Assembly (NCBI GenBank): GCA_964505325.1
Contig: CAZDHT010000006.1
Span: 1-53,220 of the forward strand
DNA length: 53,220 bases
Reading direction: 5' to 3'
From: CAZDHT01 sp964505325
GTDB lineage: Bacteria > Planctomycetota > PUPC01
The notes under the pieces were generated by a model. That model was given only the letters and a program-made list of their open reading frames with translations, did not search any database and had not been told where the DNA came from. Positions 1 through 8,261 of this stretch are shown piece by piece; position 1 is the stretch's first letter, and each line of letters opens with the position of its first letter. The position numbers were made by a program, and so were the translations under genes.

Positions 1-22
1 GGTGCATGCGCGCGCCCGGGCG

Positions 23-922
23 CTACAGGTTGGCGACGCCGCGGCGGTCGAGCGCGCGCTCGACGATCCGATCGAAGTCATCGAGCGAGTAGTACTCGAT
101 AACCACCCGGCCGGCGTTCTCCATGACGGGGCTAATGGTAACTTTGGTGCCGAGCGCGGCGCGGAGCTGCTCTTCGAGATCGCGTATGTGGGGCGGTCTC
201 TTGTCGGCAGCGGGCCTGCGGGCCCGTGTTCGGCGGGTGCCGCCGTTCGCCACCAATTGCTCGACCTGGCGGACGGAGAGGCCGGTTTTCTCGATCTTCC
301 GCCATAGGGTGAGGCGTTGTTCGGCCGTTTGGAGGGCGAGGAGGGCACGTGCGTGGCCCATGCTGATTGTTCCACGTGAAACAGCGTCCTGGATTTCGCC
401 GGGCAGTTCGAGCAGGCGCATGACGTTGGCCATCGAGCTGCGGTTGATGCCAAGTCTTTGGGCGGCAAGGTCTTGGGTCAATTCAAAGGTCTCGATGAGC
501 CGCTTGTAGGCGTTGGCCCGCTCGATGGGATTCAGGTCCTGGCGCTGGATGTTCTCGATGATGGACAGCTCGAAGGCCTTGGCGGAGTCAACGTTCCGGA
601 CCTGTGCCGGGACGGTCGAGAGGCCGGCGGATTTGGCGGCGCGCCACCGGCGCTCGCCCGCCACCAGTTCGAAGCCGTCGCCGAGCCGGCGTACGACGAT
701 CGGCTGGATGATGCCGTTCTGGCGAATGGACTGCACCAGCTCCTGGAAGCTCTCCTCGCCGAACGCCGTCCGAGGCTGCGACGGGTTGGGCTTGATGTCG
801 GCCACCGGGATGTGGAGGATCTCGTCGTCCGGCGGGGGCGATTGGTCTGTGCGTTTCGCGTTTGCGGGTTTGCGTTTGGACAACAGGTTTTCGAGCGACG
901 TTCCAAGCTTACTGGTTCGCAT
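23..922 (-). CDS. parB: ParB chromosome-partitioning protein
   Basis: CTPase DNA clamp that loads at parS sites and works with ParA in chromosome segregation. The 299-residue product has the usual ParB order: an N-terminal ParA-contacting tail, a ParB/sulfiredoxin-type CTP-binding domain (about 35-110) with GERRWR at 89-94, the ENIQRQDLNPIERA box at 123-136, a helix-turn-helix (about 148-172) and a C-terminal dimerisation segment. The ATG at 922 was chosen because the protein then begins in the typical KLGTSLENLL style and overlaps the end of parA by 14 bases; the open frame extends further upstream, but into parA. It is the second gene of a parA-parB operon. A parS site lies within the coding sequence. 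Length is normal for the family. Confidence 0.96.
   Translation of the reverse strand: MRTSKLGTSLENLLSKRKPANAKRTDQSPPPDDEILHIPVADIKPNPSQPRTAFGEESFQELVQSIRQNGIIQPIVVRRLGDGFELVAGERRWRAAKSAGLSTVPAQVRNVDSAKAFELSIIENIQRQDLNPIERANAYKRLIETFELTQDLAAQRLGINRSSMANVMRLLELPGEIQDAVSRGTISMGHARALLALQTAEQRLTLWRKIEKTGLSVRQVEQLVANGGTRRTRARRPAADKRPPHIRDLEEQLRAALGTKVTISPVMENAGRVVIEYYSLDDFDRIVERALDRRGVANL
368..383. promoter_or_regulatory. parS: parS site inside parB
   Basis: TGTTCCACGTGAAACA, a 16-base near-palindrome identical to the well-known bacterial parS form (the Bacillus-type site). It lies inside the parB reading frame, where ParB would nucleate and spread. In this position it also constrains parB codons. 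Confidence 0.9.
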
Positions 923-1670
923 CGTAGATCTCCCTTGCGAGTTGGACATAGGCGTTCGTGCCCCGTGCCCGGGGATCGTATTCAATCGCGGGCACGCCGT
1001 GGCTGGGTGCTTCACTGAGGACGGGGTCCCGGGGCACGCGGGTATTGTAAGTCTTTCTGGCGAAGTGGCTTAGGACCTCGCTCACGACGTCCTGCGCGAG
1101 GGGCACGTCGGGCTCGTACATGGTGAAGAGGAAGCCGCCGACCTCGACGTCGGCGTGGTGCTCGGCTTGAGCGACGGCGAGCGTGTCGAGCATGTGGGCG
1201 AGGCCCTCCATCGCGTAGTACTCGCACTGAATCGGCACGATGACCTCGTCTGCGGCGATCAGTGCGTTCAGCGGAAGCAGGCCGGACGAGGGGGGACAGT
1301 CGATGAAGACGAAATCGAACCTGTCTTTCGTGTAGTCCACGGCCCTCTTGAGCTGCCGGTACCGGTCGACCTCGTGGCGGAGGAGCAGGTCCGCCGAGTT
1401 GAGCTTATCCGTGGCGGGCACCAGGGCCAGGTCGTCGATCTTGGTCTTCTCGATCCAGGCTTCGGGTTTGTCCGGGGCGGTGAGGGCGATCTCGGCGCCG
1501 CCCTCGGGACGTTTCTCGCCGCCGAGCCCCGAGGTGGCGTTTCCCTGCGGGTCGATGTCGATCAGCAGGCAGCGACTGCCTCCGATGGCGAGGCTGGCGG
1601 CCAGGTTGACGGCGGTGGTGGTCTTGCCGACTCCGCCTTTCTGGTTGGCGATAGCGAAGGTCTTTCTCAT
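909..1670 (-). CDS. parA: ParA partition ATPase
   Basis: Deviant Walker-type ATPase (ParA/Soj/MinD superfamily) that forms nucleoid-bound gradients to pull ParB-parS complexes apart. The 253-residue protein opens with MRKTFAIANQ followed directly by the P-loop KGGVGKTTT (11-19), then the switch I/A' motif LLIDIDPQGN (35-44) and Walker B FVFIDCPPS near the middle. There is no N-terminal DNA-binding extension, so this is the short chromosomal type. It is first in the parAB operon and its 3' end overlaps parB. A parS site 40 bp upstream of the start suggests that ParB binding could repress the operon. Confidence 0.97.
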   Translation of the reverse strand: MRKTFAIANQKGGVGKTTTAVNLAASLAIGGSRCLLIDIDPQGNATSGLGGEKRPEGGAEIALTAPDKPEAWIEKTKIDDLALVPATDKLNSADLLLRHEVDRYRQLKRAVDYTKDRFDFVFIDCPPSSGLLPLNALIAADEVIVPIQCEYYAMEGLAHMLDTLAVAQAEHHADVEVGGFLFTMYEPDVPLAQDVVSEVLSHFARKTYNTRVPRDPVLSEAPSHGVPAIEYDPRARGTNAYVQLAREIYDANQ

Positions 1671-1709
1671 CGGATGTCCTGTCCCGCCGCAGGGCCAGCC
1701 AGGGAGCTG

Positions 1710-1725
1710 TGTTTCACGTGGAACA
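1710..1725. promoter_or_regulatory. parS: parS site upstream of parA
   Basis: TGTTTCACGTGGAACA, the reverse complement of the site inside parB, so the two sites are identical in inverted orientation. It lies between parA (start 1670) and a possible minus-strand -10 (TAGAAT, 1732-1727). ParB binding here could therefore cover the transcription start. Confidence 0.9.
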
Positions 1726-1767
1726 TATTCTATCGCGTGAGACAGGGGGGTTGGTGCTTTTTTTCAC

Positions 1768-1797
1768 TTGCCTGAGAACGCCGCTGCTGCGTATAAT
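1768..1797 (+). promoter_or_regulatory. Sigma70-like promoter of the ABC permease
   Basis: TTGCCT (1768-1773), an 18-base spacer and TATAAT (1792-1797), 52 bases before the chosen ATG at 1849. The -10 is a perfect consensus. This is prediction by eye only. Confidence 0.55.
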
Positions 1798-1848
1798 CTG
1801 CGGGCACACGTCATCTCCCCGGTCGTGCATGTAGGCTTCGGAGCAGCC

Positions 1849-2880
1849 ATGCGAACGCTCACTATCGCCGCCGCCACCTGGCGGGAGGCGATACGCCAGC
1901 CCGTTTCGATCATCGTGCTGATCATCGCCGCGTTGGTGACGTTCCTCTCGCAGTTCCTCACGTTCTACCACTTGGAGACGGAGACGGCCCACGACGCGAT
2001 TCGCCAGATGTCGGTGGCGTCGACGCTGATGTGCGGGATCTTCATCGCGGTGTTCACGGCGTCAGCCGTCCTGGCGGAAGAGATCGAGAACCGCACGGTC
2101 TTGACGCTTCTGGCAAAACCCGTCCAGCGCTACGAGATCATCCTGGGTAAGTTCCTCGGCATCATGATGACCATCTTCGCGGCGTTCCTGGTGATGATGC
2201 TGATATCGTTTTGCACGGTGTGGTGGGCCGAAGCTCAGGTGGAGAAGCTGCGGACGAACCCCGTTCTGGCGGTGAAGAAGTTGCCGTGGCTTGCGACGGG
2301 GCAGGGGAGCCTCGCGGTGGCGGACGGTTACCGCGATGCCGTGACCACTCGCCAGGGGACGGGGTTCGATCACCTCCAGTCGGCGGGTGACTTTCTGCTG
2401 CTCCTGACCGGGCAATCCTCACAGTTGGTGGCGCGAGTTCCCCTGATCGCGGAAGGGCCGAACCGGACAGAGCTCAGCCCGGGGGCGGCCAGCGTGGCGG
2501 ACGATCTCCTGCGGTCTGTGCCGACGGCGCGGACGGCCGTGCTGTTCGAGGCGTTCGTACTGACGTTCACGCACGTGATGGTGATCGCGGCTTTCGCGGT
2601 CGCGGTGTCGACGCGGCTGCCGCTGGTGTTCAACGCGTTGTTCTGTGCGGCGGTCTTCGTCCTGGGCAACGTGTGGCCCCATTTCTCGCAGGCGCAGTTC
2701 GGCGAGAAGATTCACATCCTGCCGAATTTCGAGAACTTCGACCTGACGCAGGCCCTCTCGACCGGGATCGACCGGGTCGGGTTCGGCGTGTGCGCAAAGG
2801 GCGTGCTATATGGTATTATATATACTGCTTTAGTGCTGGTCGTGGCGGTTCTGCTGTTCCGGCGCCGAGAGGTCGCATAG
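1849..2880 (+). CDS. ABC-2 family transporter permease
   Basis: Membrane subunit of an ABC-2 type (NosY/DrrB-like) transporter, 343 residues. It has a hydrophobic helix at about 18-40, a second at 55-78, then the cytoplasmic stretch EEIENRTVLTLLAKPVQR and a helix starting at LGKFLGIMM. This order (membrane span, E-nRT-LL--P--R, GK) is the hallmark of the family. A large soluble segment of roughly 130 residues follows, then three C-terminal helices ending in a basic RRREVA tail. The ATG at 1849 has GGAG upstream; an earlier TTG at 1768 would lie in the promoter -35. No ATPase gene adjoins it, so its partner must be encoded elsewhere; an orphan ATPase at 33839-34585 is one candidate. The transported substrate cannot be deduced. 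Confidence 0.85.
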   Translation: MRTLTIAAATWREAIRQPVSIIVLIIAALVTFLSQFLTFYHLETETAHDAIRQMSVASTLMCGIFIAVFTASAVLAEEIENRTVLTLLAKPVQRYEIILGKFLGIMMTIFAAFLVMMLISFCTVWWAEAQVEKLRTNPVLAVKKLPWLATGQGSLAVADGYRDAVTTRQGTGFDHLQSAGDFLLLLTGQSSQLVARVPLIAEGPNRTELSPGAASVADDLLRSVPTARTAVLFEAFVLTFTHVMVIAAFAVAVSTRLPLVFNALFCAAVFVLGNVWPHFSQAQFGEKIHILPNFENFDLTQALSTGIDRVGFGVCAKGVLYGIIYTALVLVVAVLLFRRREVA

Positions 2881-2918
2881 CGCCCGGCGGCGTCCGCCCT
2901 GTCGAGGACGTGCGCGGT

Positions 2919-3650
2919 ATGAAGTACGCTGTGCTGGGAGACATCCACGCGAACTGGGACGCGTTCGAAGCGGTGCTCGAGGACATGGCCGGCGAGGACG
3001 TCGGCGGGTACCTGTGCGTGGGCGACATCGTGGGGTACGGGGCGCAGCCCCGCAAATGCATGAAGAAAATCCGCGAGATGGGCTTCCACTGTGTGGCAGG
3101 CAACCACGACCACGCGGCCATCGGCCGGCTGGACATCGGGTACTTCAACTACCACGCGCGCGAGGCTGTGGAGTGGACGCGCCAGCGGCTGTCGGTCGCC
3201 AACGTCGAGTATCTTGCCGGCCTGGGCCTGGTGGCCGTGGTGGACGGGCTGACCCTCGGACACGGCACGATCCACCGGCCCGAGTTGTTCGGATACATCG
3301 AGACGCCGTTCGCGGCCCAGCTCTCGTTTCACGCGATGACCACCCAGATCGCGTTCCTGGGCCATTCGCACGTGCCCATCACGTTCCTGGAGAGCGAGGG
3401 GGAGGACTCCGTCACGTACACGCAGAGCACGGAGCTGGAGCTCCGTCACGTCTCGAAGGCGCTGGTCAACGTGGGCAGCGTGGGGCAGCCCCGCGACGAC
3501 GACCCCCGCGCCTGTTACGCGATCTATGATTCCGACACGCAGGTGGTCCGGCTGCGTCGTGTAGAGTATGACATAGAGAGTGCGCAGGCGAAGATCCGCA
3601 AGGCTGGCCTGCCCGACGTCCTGGCCGCCCGCCTCGCCCTGGGGAGGTAG
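2919..3650 (+). CDS. Calcineurin-like metallophosphoesterase
   Basis: Predicted cytosolic two-metal phosphoesterase of 243 residues. Metal-ligand motifs appear in the expected order: GDIHAN (7-12), GDIVGYG (35-41), GNHDHA (61-66), a TLGHGT motif and GHSHVP. The family (YfcE/MJ0936-like) hydrolyses phosphodiesters, and many of its members in GC-rich bacteria are annotated only as phosphoesterases. The ATG at 2919 begins the protein exactly at the first beta strand (MKYAVLGDIHAN); an upstream in-frame extension would run into the permease gene. It lies 38 bp behind the permease on the same strand and may be co-transcribed. The physiological substrate is unknown. Confidence 0.9.
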   Translation: MKYAVLGDIHANWDAFEAVLEDMAGEDVGGYLCVGDIVGYGAQPRKCMKKIREMGFHCVAGNHDHAAIGRLDIGYFNYHAREAVEWTRQRLSVANVEYLAGLGLVAVVDGLTLGHGTIHRPELFGYIETPFAAQLSFHAMTTQIAFLGHSHVPITFLESEGEDSVTYTQSTELELRHVSKALVNVGSVGQPRDDDPRACYAIYDSDTQVVRLRRVEYDIESAQAKIRKAGLPDVLAARLALGR

Positions 3651-3707
3651 GTGCGCGGCCGGCGCGGCGAACACAACCATATCGTCTTGCCCGGCAACGT
3701 GTTATGA

Positions 3708-4030
3708 GACCCCCGGCCTTCTCCCTGGGCGGGCCCGGGGGGCAGTTTCCGGACGAGGACGCCGCCGGTTTGCCGGAAGGGCACGAAGCTGCTGGTCGCG
3801 GCGAACCGGCATGCGTACGACCCGAGGCGGCTCGCCGTGGCGTCGATCATCGAGCCGACCGCCGAAAACTTGGCGGCGGTGAAGAAAGCGGTGACGCTTC
3901 CGTTCGGCTGGGCGTACGAGAAGGGCAAGCCGGTCTCGCCGTGGGCGAGGCTGGGGAAGAACGCGTGGCCGAAGGGAGGGAAGTCCGACGCCAAGACCGT
4001 CTGCTCGAAGACGGGGCGGCCGGCGCTGCA
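3708..4030 (+). pseudogene. Possible decayed gene fragment
   Basis: After a TGA at 3705 one frame stays open with protein-like composition (KLLVAANRHAYDPRRLAVAS, then PFGWAYEKGKPVSPWARL) but has no ATG; the first usable start is a GTG at 3837. The frame runs into a palindromic repeat at 4034 and stops at 4184. I do not recognise the product. Codon third positions are G/C-rich as in real genes here, so it looks like the 5'-truncated remnant of a gene whose end was replaced by a repeat. A chance open frame in GC-rich DNA cannot be excluded. Confidence 0.3.
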
Positions 4031-4033
4031 GGC

Positions 4034-4077
4034 AAGTGGTACTTTTGAACGACACCTGTTCCAAAAAAGTACCACTT
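4034..4077. repeat. Hairpin-forming inverted repeat
   Basis: AAGTGGTACTTTT and its complement AAAAGTACCACTT, extended by GAAC/GTTC, form a nearly perfect stem around the loop GACACCT, with a 3-base bulge. It resembles REP-type palindromes or the tip of a degenerate insertion element. It ends the decayed fragment before it and lies about 60 bp upstream of the next promoter. Confidence 0.65.
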
Positions 4078-4136
4078 CCCAGCGGCCAGGGCGCATTGCC
4101 GCAGTGAGCGAAGCCGGGCCGGCCGGGCGCCCGAGA

Positions 4137-4165
4137 TTGTCAACCATCGCAAATTGCCGTATAAT
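4137..4165 (+). promoter_or_regulatory. Sigma70-like promoter of the glycoside hydrolase
   Basis: TTGTCA (4137-4142), a 17-base spacer and TATAAT (4160-4165), 49 bases before the ATG at 4215. Spacing is ideal and both boxes are close to consensus. Confidence 0.6.
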
Positions 4166-4214
4166 GAAGTCTTCCGGGTCGTGAGTCCGTGGAGAATTGG
4201 GCGGGCCGTTGTCT

Positions 4215-6590
4215 ATGCGTTTTGGAGGTCGAAACTGCCTGCTGATCGTGGGGCTGGCCGCGATGCTGTGGTGGGTGGCCGCTCCGTGCGCGCTCAGCCG
4301 GGGCGAGGACTGGAGCTTCGAGGAGGATACGGGCGGCTGGACCGCGCTGGGCTGTTCGATCAGCCGGGTCGATCGTGCCGCGAAGGACGGCTCGTGGTGC
4401 CTGGCGGTCTCGCGCCGGTTTCCGGGCACGGCGACCATCACGCGGCCGCTTCTGTTCGACGCCAACAAGACCTCCCGGGTTAGCTATCACGTCCTTGCGC
4501 CGAAATCGGCCGGCCCCGTCGTGAAGACGCTCCTCTTCCTGAAGAACAAGGACGGGCTGTGGTACCAGTGCGTGCGCCCGTGGCCGTTGTATCCGGGCGC
4601 GTGGTGCCGGGTCGAGTTCGACCTGTCGCCGTCGAGTTCGCAGGTGGTACCGTTCGGGCATTTCCGCCGGTGGAGCAACGCCGCGGCGGCGGAAATGGAG
4701 ACGGTCGGGATCAAGTTCTTCTCGGAGCACCGGTTCGATGGCGAGGTCCTGGTCGACGATATTCGCATCGAGGGCGAAGACCGACGCCAGCCGCTCGCCA
4801 TCACGGATTTCCGTCCCAACAAAGCCCAGGTGCCGCGATTCGACAAGTTCGAGCTGACGTTCGACCTCAACCGCTCGTTCGCCAACCCCTTTGATCCGGA
4901 GCTCATCGCGGTGGACGCCGAGTTCACCGACCCCCAGGGCCGCAAGCTGGCCGTGCCCGGCTTCTACCATCAGGATTTTGTGCGCGTGGATCGGGTCACC
5001 AAGCTGGCGAAGCGCCGCCTGCTCGAGGGCCTGGTTCCGGTGGGGCCTGGCCGTTGGAAGGTACGGTTTGCGCCGGACACGGTGGGCAGGTACTCGTACG
5101 TGGTGCGGGTGGTCGACCGCACGGGGGTGGTGGCGAAGCGACTGACGACGCGGCCGCGGCGGTTCACGTGCGTGGACTCGTCGCGGAAGGGCTACGTTCG
5201 CGTGGCGCGCGACGGACGGTACTTCGAGTTCTCCACCGACCAGCCGTTCTACCCCATCGGCCACAACGTCCATTCGCCCAACGATATCAGCCCCCGCAAC
5301 TGCCAGTTGCTGAAAATGAAGCCGGCCGACGATCGCGGCACGAAGGCCTACGAGGACATCTTCCGCAAGATGGCGGCGCACGGGGAGAATCTCGCCGAGG
5401 TCTGGATGGCGAGCTGGTCGCTGGACATCGAGTGGACCGGCCGGTGGAAGAACTACTTCGGTCTGGGCCGGTACAACCTGCACAACGCGTGGAAGCTCGA
5501 TCGCATCCTCTCCATCGCCGACCAGCACGGGATCTACGTTCACCTGGTCCTGGAAAACCACGGGAAGCTGAGTACGTTCGTCGACCAGGAATGGCAGAAC
5601 AACCCGTACAGCGAGGACAACGGCGGGTTCCTGGCCGGCTGCAAGGACTTCTTCAGCCGGCGGGACGCGTGGGCGCAGTACAAGAAGAAGCTGCGCTACA
5701 TCATCGCGCGCTGGGGCTATTCGACCCGGATCATGGGCCTCGAGCTGTGGAGCGAGATCGACCTCACGGGCGATAACTGGGCCGACCATCAGCGGCCGGA
5801 CTTCCTCAGCGACAAGATCGACTGGCACCGCGAGATGACCCGCTATATCAGGACCATCGACCACCGCCGGCATCTCCTCACCACGCACTACTCGGGCACC
5901 TATAACCGCGTCCAGGCCCCGGTCGTTCAGCGTTCCGGAATCGACTACATCACGCTCGACGCCTACCGCGGGAAGCAAGGCGGCAACATCGTGCGGCTGC
6001 TCGAGCGCACTGCAACCACGCTGGGGCACTACGGCAAGCCGATTCTGGTGACCGAATACGGCGGCTCGCCGATGGGGACCAGCCAGGAACGCATGGAGGC
6101 CGACCTGCACGCCGGCATCTGGTCGGCGTACATGATGAACCACGCCGGCAGCCCGCTCCTGTGGTGGTTCATGTACATCGACCGGAAAGACAAATACCAT
6201 CACTACAAGGCGCTGGCCAACTTCGCCCGCGGTGAAGACCGCCGCAACCGGAAGCTGGAGACCGCCCGGCTGACCGTTTCCGGCCCGGCGAAGTTCGCGA
6301 ACTGGGCGTCCTGCCTGGCGCTCCGGAACAACCGGGCCGCGTACCTCTGGGTTTACGACACGCGCAGCGCGCAGGAGATACCCGACGAGGAAGACGAGGT
6401 CGAACTCGCCGGCCTGTCCCTGTCCCTGCGCGGGTTCCAGCCGGGCGCCTACACCGTCGAGTTCTGGGACACGTACAAGGGCGCGGTGGTCGACCGGGCT
6501 CCGAAGATCGTCGAACGCGGAGAGATGACCATCCGGCTGCCCACGTTCAAGTTCGATATCGCGCTCAAGATCAAACGCGCGCAGAAATAG
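4215..6590 (+). CDS. Secreted DUF5060/cellulase-like glycoside hydrolase
   Basis: Predicted exported glycosidase of 791 residues. A signal peptide (about 1-32: basic start, then LLIVGLAAMLWWVAA) is followed by a jelly-roll-like region (about 33-190), a DUF5060-type immunoglobulin-like domain (about 195-310) and a TIM-barrel clan A hydrolase domain starting at FEFSTDQPFYPIGHNVH. The clan's two glutamates are visible: acid/base E514 in LELWSEID and nucleophile E614 in LVTEYGGSP. A short beta domain closes the chain. The ATG at 4215 was preferred to an in-frame TTG at 4197 because it gives the better signal peptide. The exact polysaccharide substrate is not deducible. It is transcribed alone from its own promoter and ends 38 bp before the next gene. 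Confidence 0.85.
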   Translation: MRFGGRNCLLIVGLAAMLWWVAAPCALSRGEDWSFEEDTGGWTALGCSISRVDRAAKDGSWCLAVSRRFPGTATITRPLLFDANKTSRVSYHVLAPKSAGPVVKTLLFLKNKDGLWYQCVRPWPLYPGAWCRVEFDLSPSSSQVVPFGHFRRWSNAAAAEMETVGIKFFSEHRFDGEVLVDDIRIEGEDRRQPLAITDFRPNKAQVPRFDKFELTFDLNRSFANPFDPELIAVDAEFTDPQGRKLAVPGFYHQDFVRVDRVTKLAKRRLLEGLVPVGPGRWKVRFAPDTVGRYSYVVRVVDRTGVVAKRLTTRPRRFTCVDSSRKGYVRVARDGRYFEFSTDQPFYPIGHNVHSPNDISPRNCQLLKMKPADDRGTKAYEDIFRKMAAHGENLAEVWMASWSLDIEWTGRWKNYFGLGRYNLHNAWKLDRILSIADQHGIYVHLVLENHGKLSTFVDQEWQNNPYSEDNGGFLAGCKDFFSRRDAWAQYKKKLRYIIARWGYSTRIMGLELWSEIDLTGDNWADHQRPDFLSDKIDWHREMTRYIRTIDHRRHLLTTHYSGTYNRVQAPVVQRSGIDYITLDAYRGKQGGNIVRLLERTATTLGHYGKPILVTEYGGSPMGTSQERMEADLHAGIWSAYMMNHAGSPLLWWFMYIDRKDKYHHYKALANFARGEDRRNRKLETARLTVSGPAKFANWASCLALRNNRAAYLWVYDTRSAQEIPDEEDEVELAGLSLSLRGFQPGAYTVEFWDTYKGAVVDRAPKIVERGEMTIRLPTFKFDIALKIKRAQK

Positions 6591-6628
6591 GGCGGCGCAA
6601 ACCGGCCTCGGCCAGGAGGGCTCGCGCA

Positions 6629-8035
6629 GTGAAGCTGACGTTCATGGGGGCGGCGGGGGAAGTTACCGGCTCGTCGCACTTGCTCGAAACCCCCGCCGGC
6701 CGCCTCATCATCGACTGTGGCATGTTCCAGGGCCACCGTCGAGAGGCGGCGGAGAAAAACCGCCGCTTTCGGTTCGACCCGCTCTCGTTGCACTCCGTGG
6801 TCCTTTCCCACGCGCACATCGACCACTCCGGCCGGCTGCCACTGCTGCACAAGAAGGGGTTCGGCGGCAACATCTACATGACCGCCGGCACCAGGGACCT
6901 GGCCGCGATCATGCTGCGGGACAGCGCCCACATCCAGCAAATGGACGCCGAGTACATCAATCGCAAGCGGGAGCGCACCGGCGAGAGCCCCGTCCCGCCG
7001 CTGTACACCACGTCGGACGCGACCAAGGTGCTGCGCCACTTCGTCTCGGTCGGCTATCACCGGCGGTTCTCTCCGCTCGCGGATGTCACCGCGACGTTCT
7101 TCGACGCGGGGCACATCCTCGGCAGTGCGGTCGTCAGGCTTGACGTCAACCGCGACGGCGAACCGTTCCGCCTGGGATACGCCTGCGACCTCGGCCGCGC
7201 CGCCATGCCCATCCTCCGCGACCCCGAACTCATCACCGACGACGGCGCCAAGCTGGACGCATTGATCATCGAGAGCACCTACGGCGGCCGCCGGCACGAC
7301 CCGCCCGAGGACATGGAGGCCGAGCTCGAAAGCCTGGTCACCCGCGTCGTCAAGCGCGGCGGGAAGCTCGTCATCCCCGCGTTCAGCGTCGGCCGGACCC
7401 AGAACGTCCTCTACTACCTCCACAAGCTCTTCGCCGAGGGCCGCATCCCCAGCGTCCCCGTCTTTGTCGACAGCCCGCTCTCCATCAACGCCACCGACGT
7501 GTTCCGGATGCACCCGGAATGCTACGACGAGGAGGCCGCCGACTTCCTCGAAACCGAGGGCTCGGTATTCACCCATCGCTCGATCAACTACGTCATGTCT
7601 GTGGCCGAGTCGAAGAAGCTCAACCGGCGGCGGACGCCGGCGATCATCATCAGCGCCTCCGGGATGTGCGAGGCCGGCCGAATCCTCCACCACCTGAAGA
7701 ACACCGTCACCAGGAAGCGGAACGCCGTCGCGATCGTCGGGTTCATGGCCGAGCACACCCTCGGTCGCCGGCTGGTCGAGCGCCAGGCGAAGGTGAAGAT
7801 CTTCGGCCAGTTGTACCCCGTCCGCTGCGAGATCGCCACGCTGAACGGCTTTTCCGCGCACGCCGACCACGACGGACTTGTCGCGTACGCCGAGGCCGTC
7901 GCCCGGCCCGACACGCAGACCTTCCTCGTTCACGGTGAAGAGAAAGCGACCACCCCCCTCAAGGCCGCGCTCGCGGAACGCGGGTTCAAGCGCCTCACCG
8001 TCGCTGAGCCGGGAATGGAAGTCGAACTCGGCTGA
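6629..8035 (+). CDS. Beta-CASP metallo-beta-lactamase-fold ribonuclease
   Basis: Cytosolic zinc-dependent nuclease of the MBL/beta-CASP/RMMBL family (CPSF73-like, YsxC-independent), 468 residues. Motif 2 HAHIDHSGR begins at residue 61; motif 3 (DAGHILGSA), motif 4 (CDLGR), beta-CASP motif A (ESTYGGR), the ISASGMCEAGR segment and the C-terminal RMMBL box GFSAHADHDG all follow in order. All metal ligands appear to be present, so it should be active in RNA processing or decay. The start is the GTG at 6629, behind AGGAGG at 6614-6619. It lies directly behind the glycoside hydrolase. A relic resembling its C-terminal tail occurs at 10181-10217. Confidence 0.93.
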   Translation: MKLTFMGAAGEVTGSSHLLETPAGRLIIDCGMFQGHRREAAEKNRRFRFDPLSLHSVVLSHAHIDHSGRLPLLHKKGFGGNIYMTAGTRDLAAIMLRDSAHIQQMDAEYINRKRERTGESPVPPLYTTSDATKVLRHFVSVGYHRRFSPLADVTATFFDAGHILGSAVVRLDVNRDGEPFRLGYACDLGRAAMPILRDPELITDDGAKLDALIIESTYGGRRHDPPEDMEAELESLVTRVVKRGGKLVIPAFSVGRTQNVLYYLHKLFAEGRIPSVPVFVDSPLSINATDVFRMHPECYDEEAADFLETEGSVFTHRSINYVMSVAESKKLNRRRTPAIIISASGMCEAGRILHHLKNTVTRKRNAVAIVGFMAEHTLGRRLVERQAKVKIFGQLYPVRCEIATLNGFSAHADHDGLVAYAEAVARPDTQTFLVHGEEKATTPLKAALAERGFKRLTVAEPGMEVELG

Positions 8036-8079
8036 CCGTTCTTTCGAGCGTCTCCGCCGTGACGAGGAGCCGAAACAGG

Positions 8080-8221
8080 TGGCAGCCCCGAACATCAAGA
8101 ATCGGCTGAGCCAGCGGCGCACAATGAATTAGTGCGGCATAACCCCTGTCGCATGCAGCACATGCGCGTTCTAAGGGTGACAGGCACCGTTTCCGCCCCG
8201 TTTCTAGGCACCGTTTCCAGA
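8080..8221 (+). repeat. Diverged RAYT/REP element end
   Basis: About 140 bp that align at low identity with the 3' end of the transposase element at 12430-12570. The order is the same: an AATCGGC-type coding tail, ACAATGAA, a small palindrome (GCATGcagcaCATGC near 8151-8165), then AAGGGTGACAGGCACC (8173-8188) and a second GGCACCGTTTCC. It looks like an old, non-coding remnant of the same REP family. Confidence 0.55.
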
Positions 8222-8261
8222 GATTCATCCGGGGATTTGATAAAGGGGCGTTTGACGTAGC

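Noticed and set aside
4140..6203. Long open minus-strand frame over the glycoside hydrolase
   Set aside because: Shadow of a high-GC gene: arginine-, proline- and valine-rich translation with no motifs, while the plus strand shows a signal peptide and catalytic glutamates.
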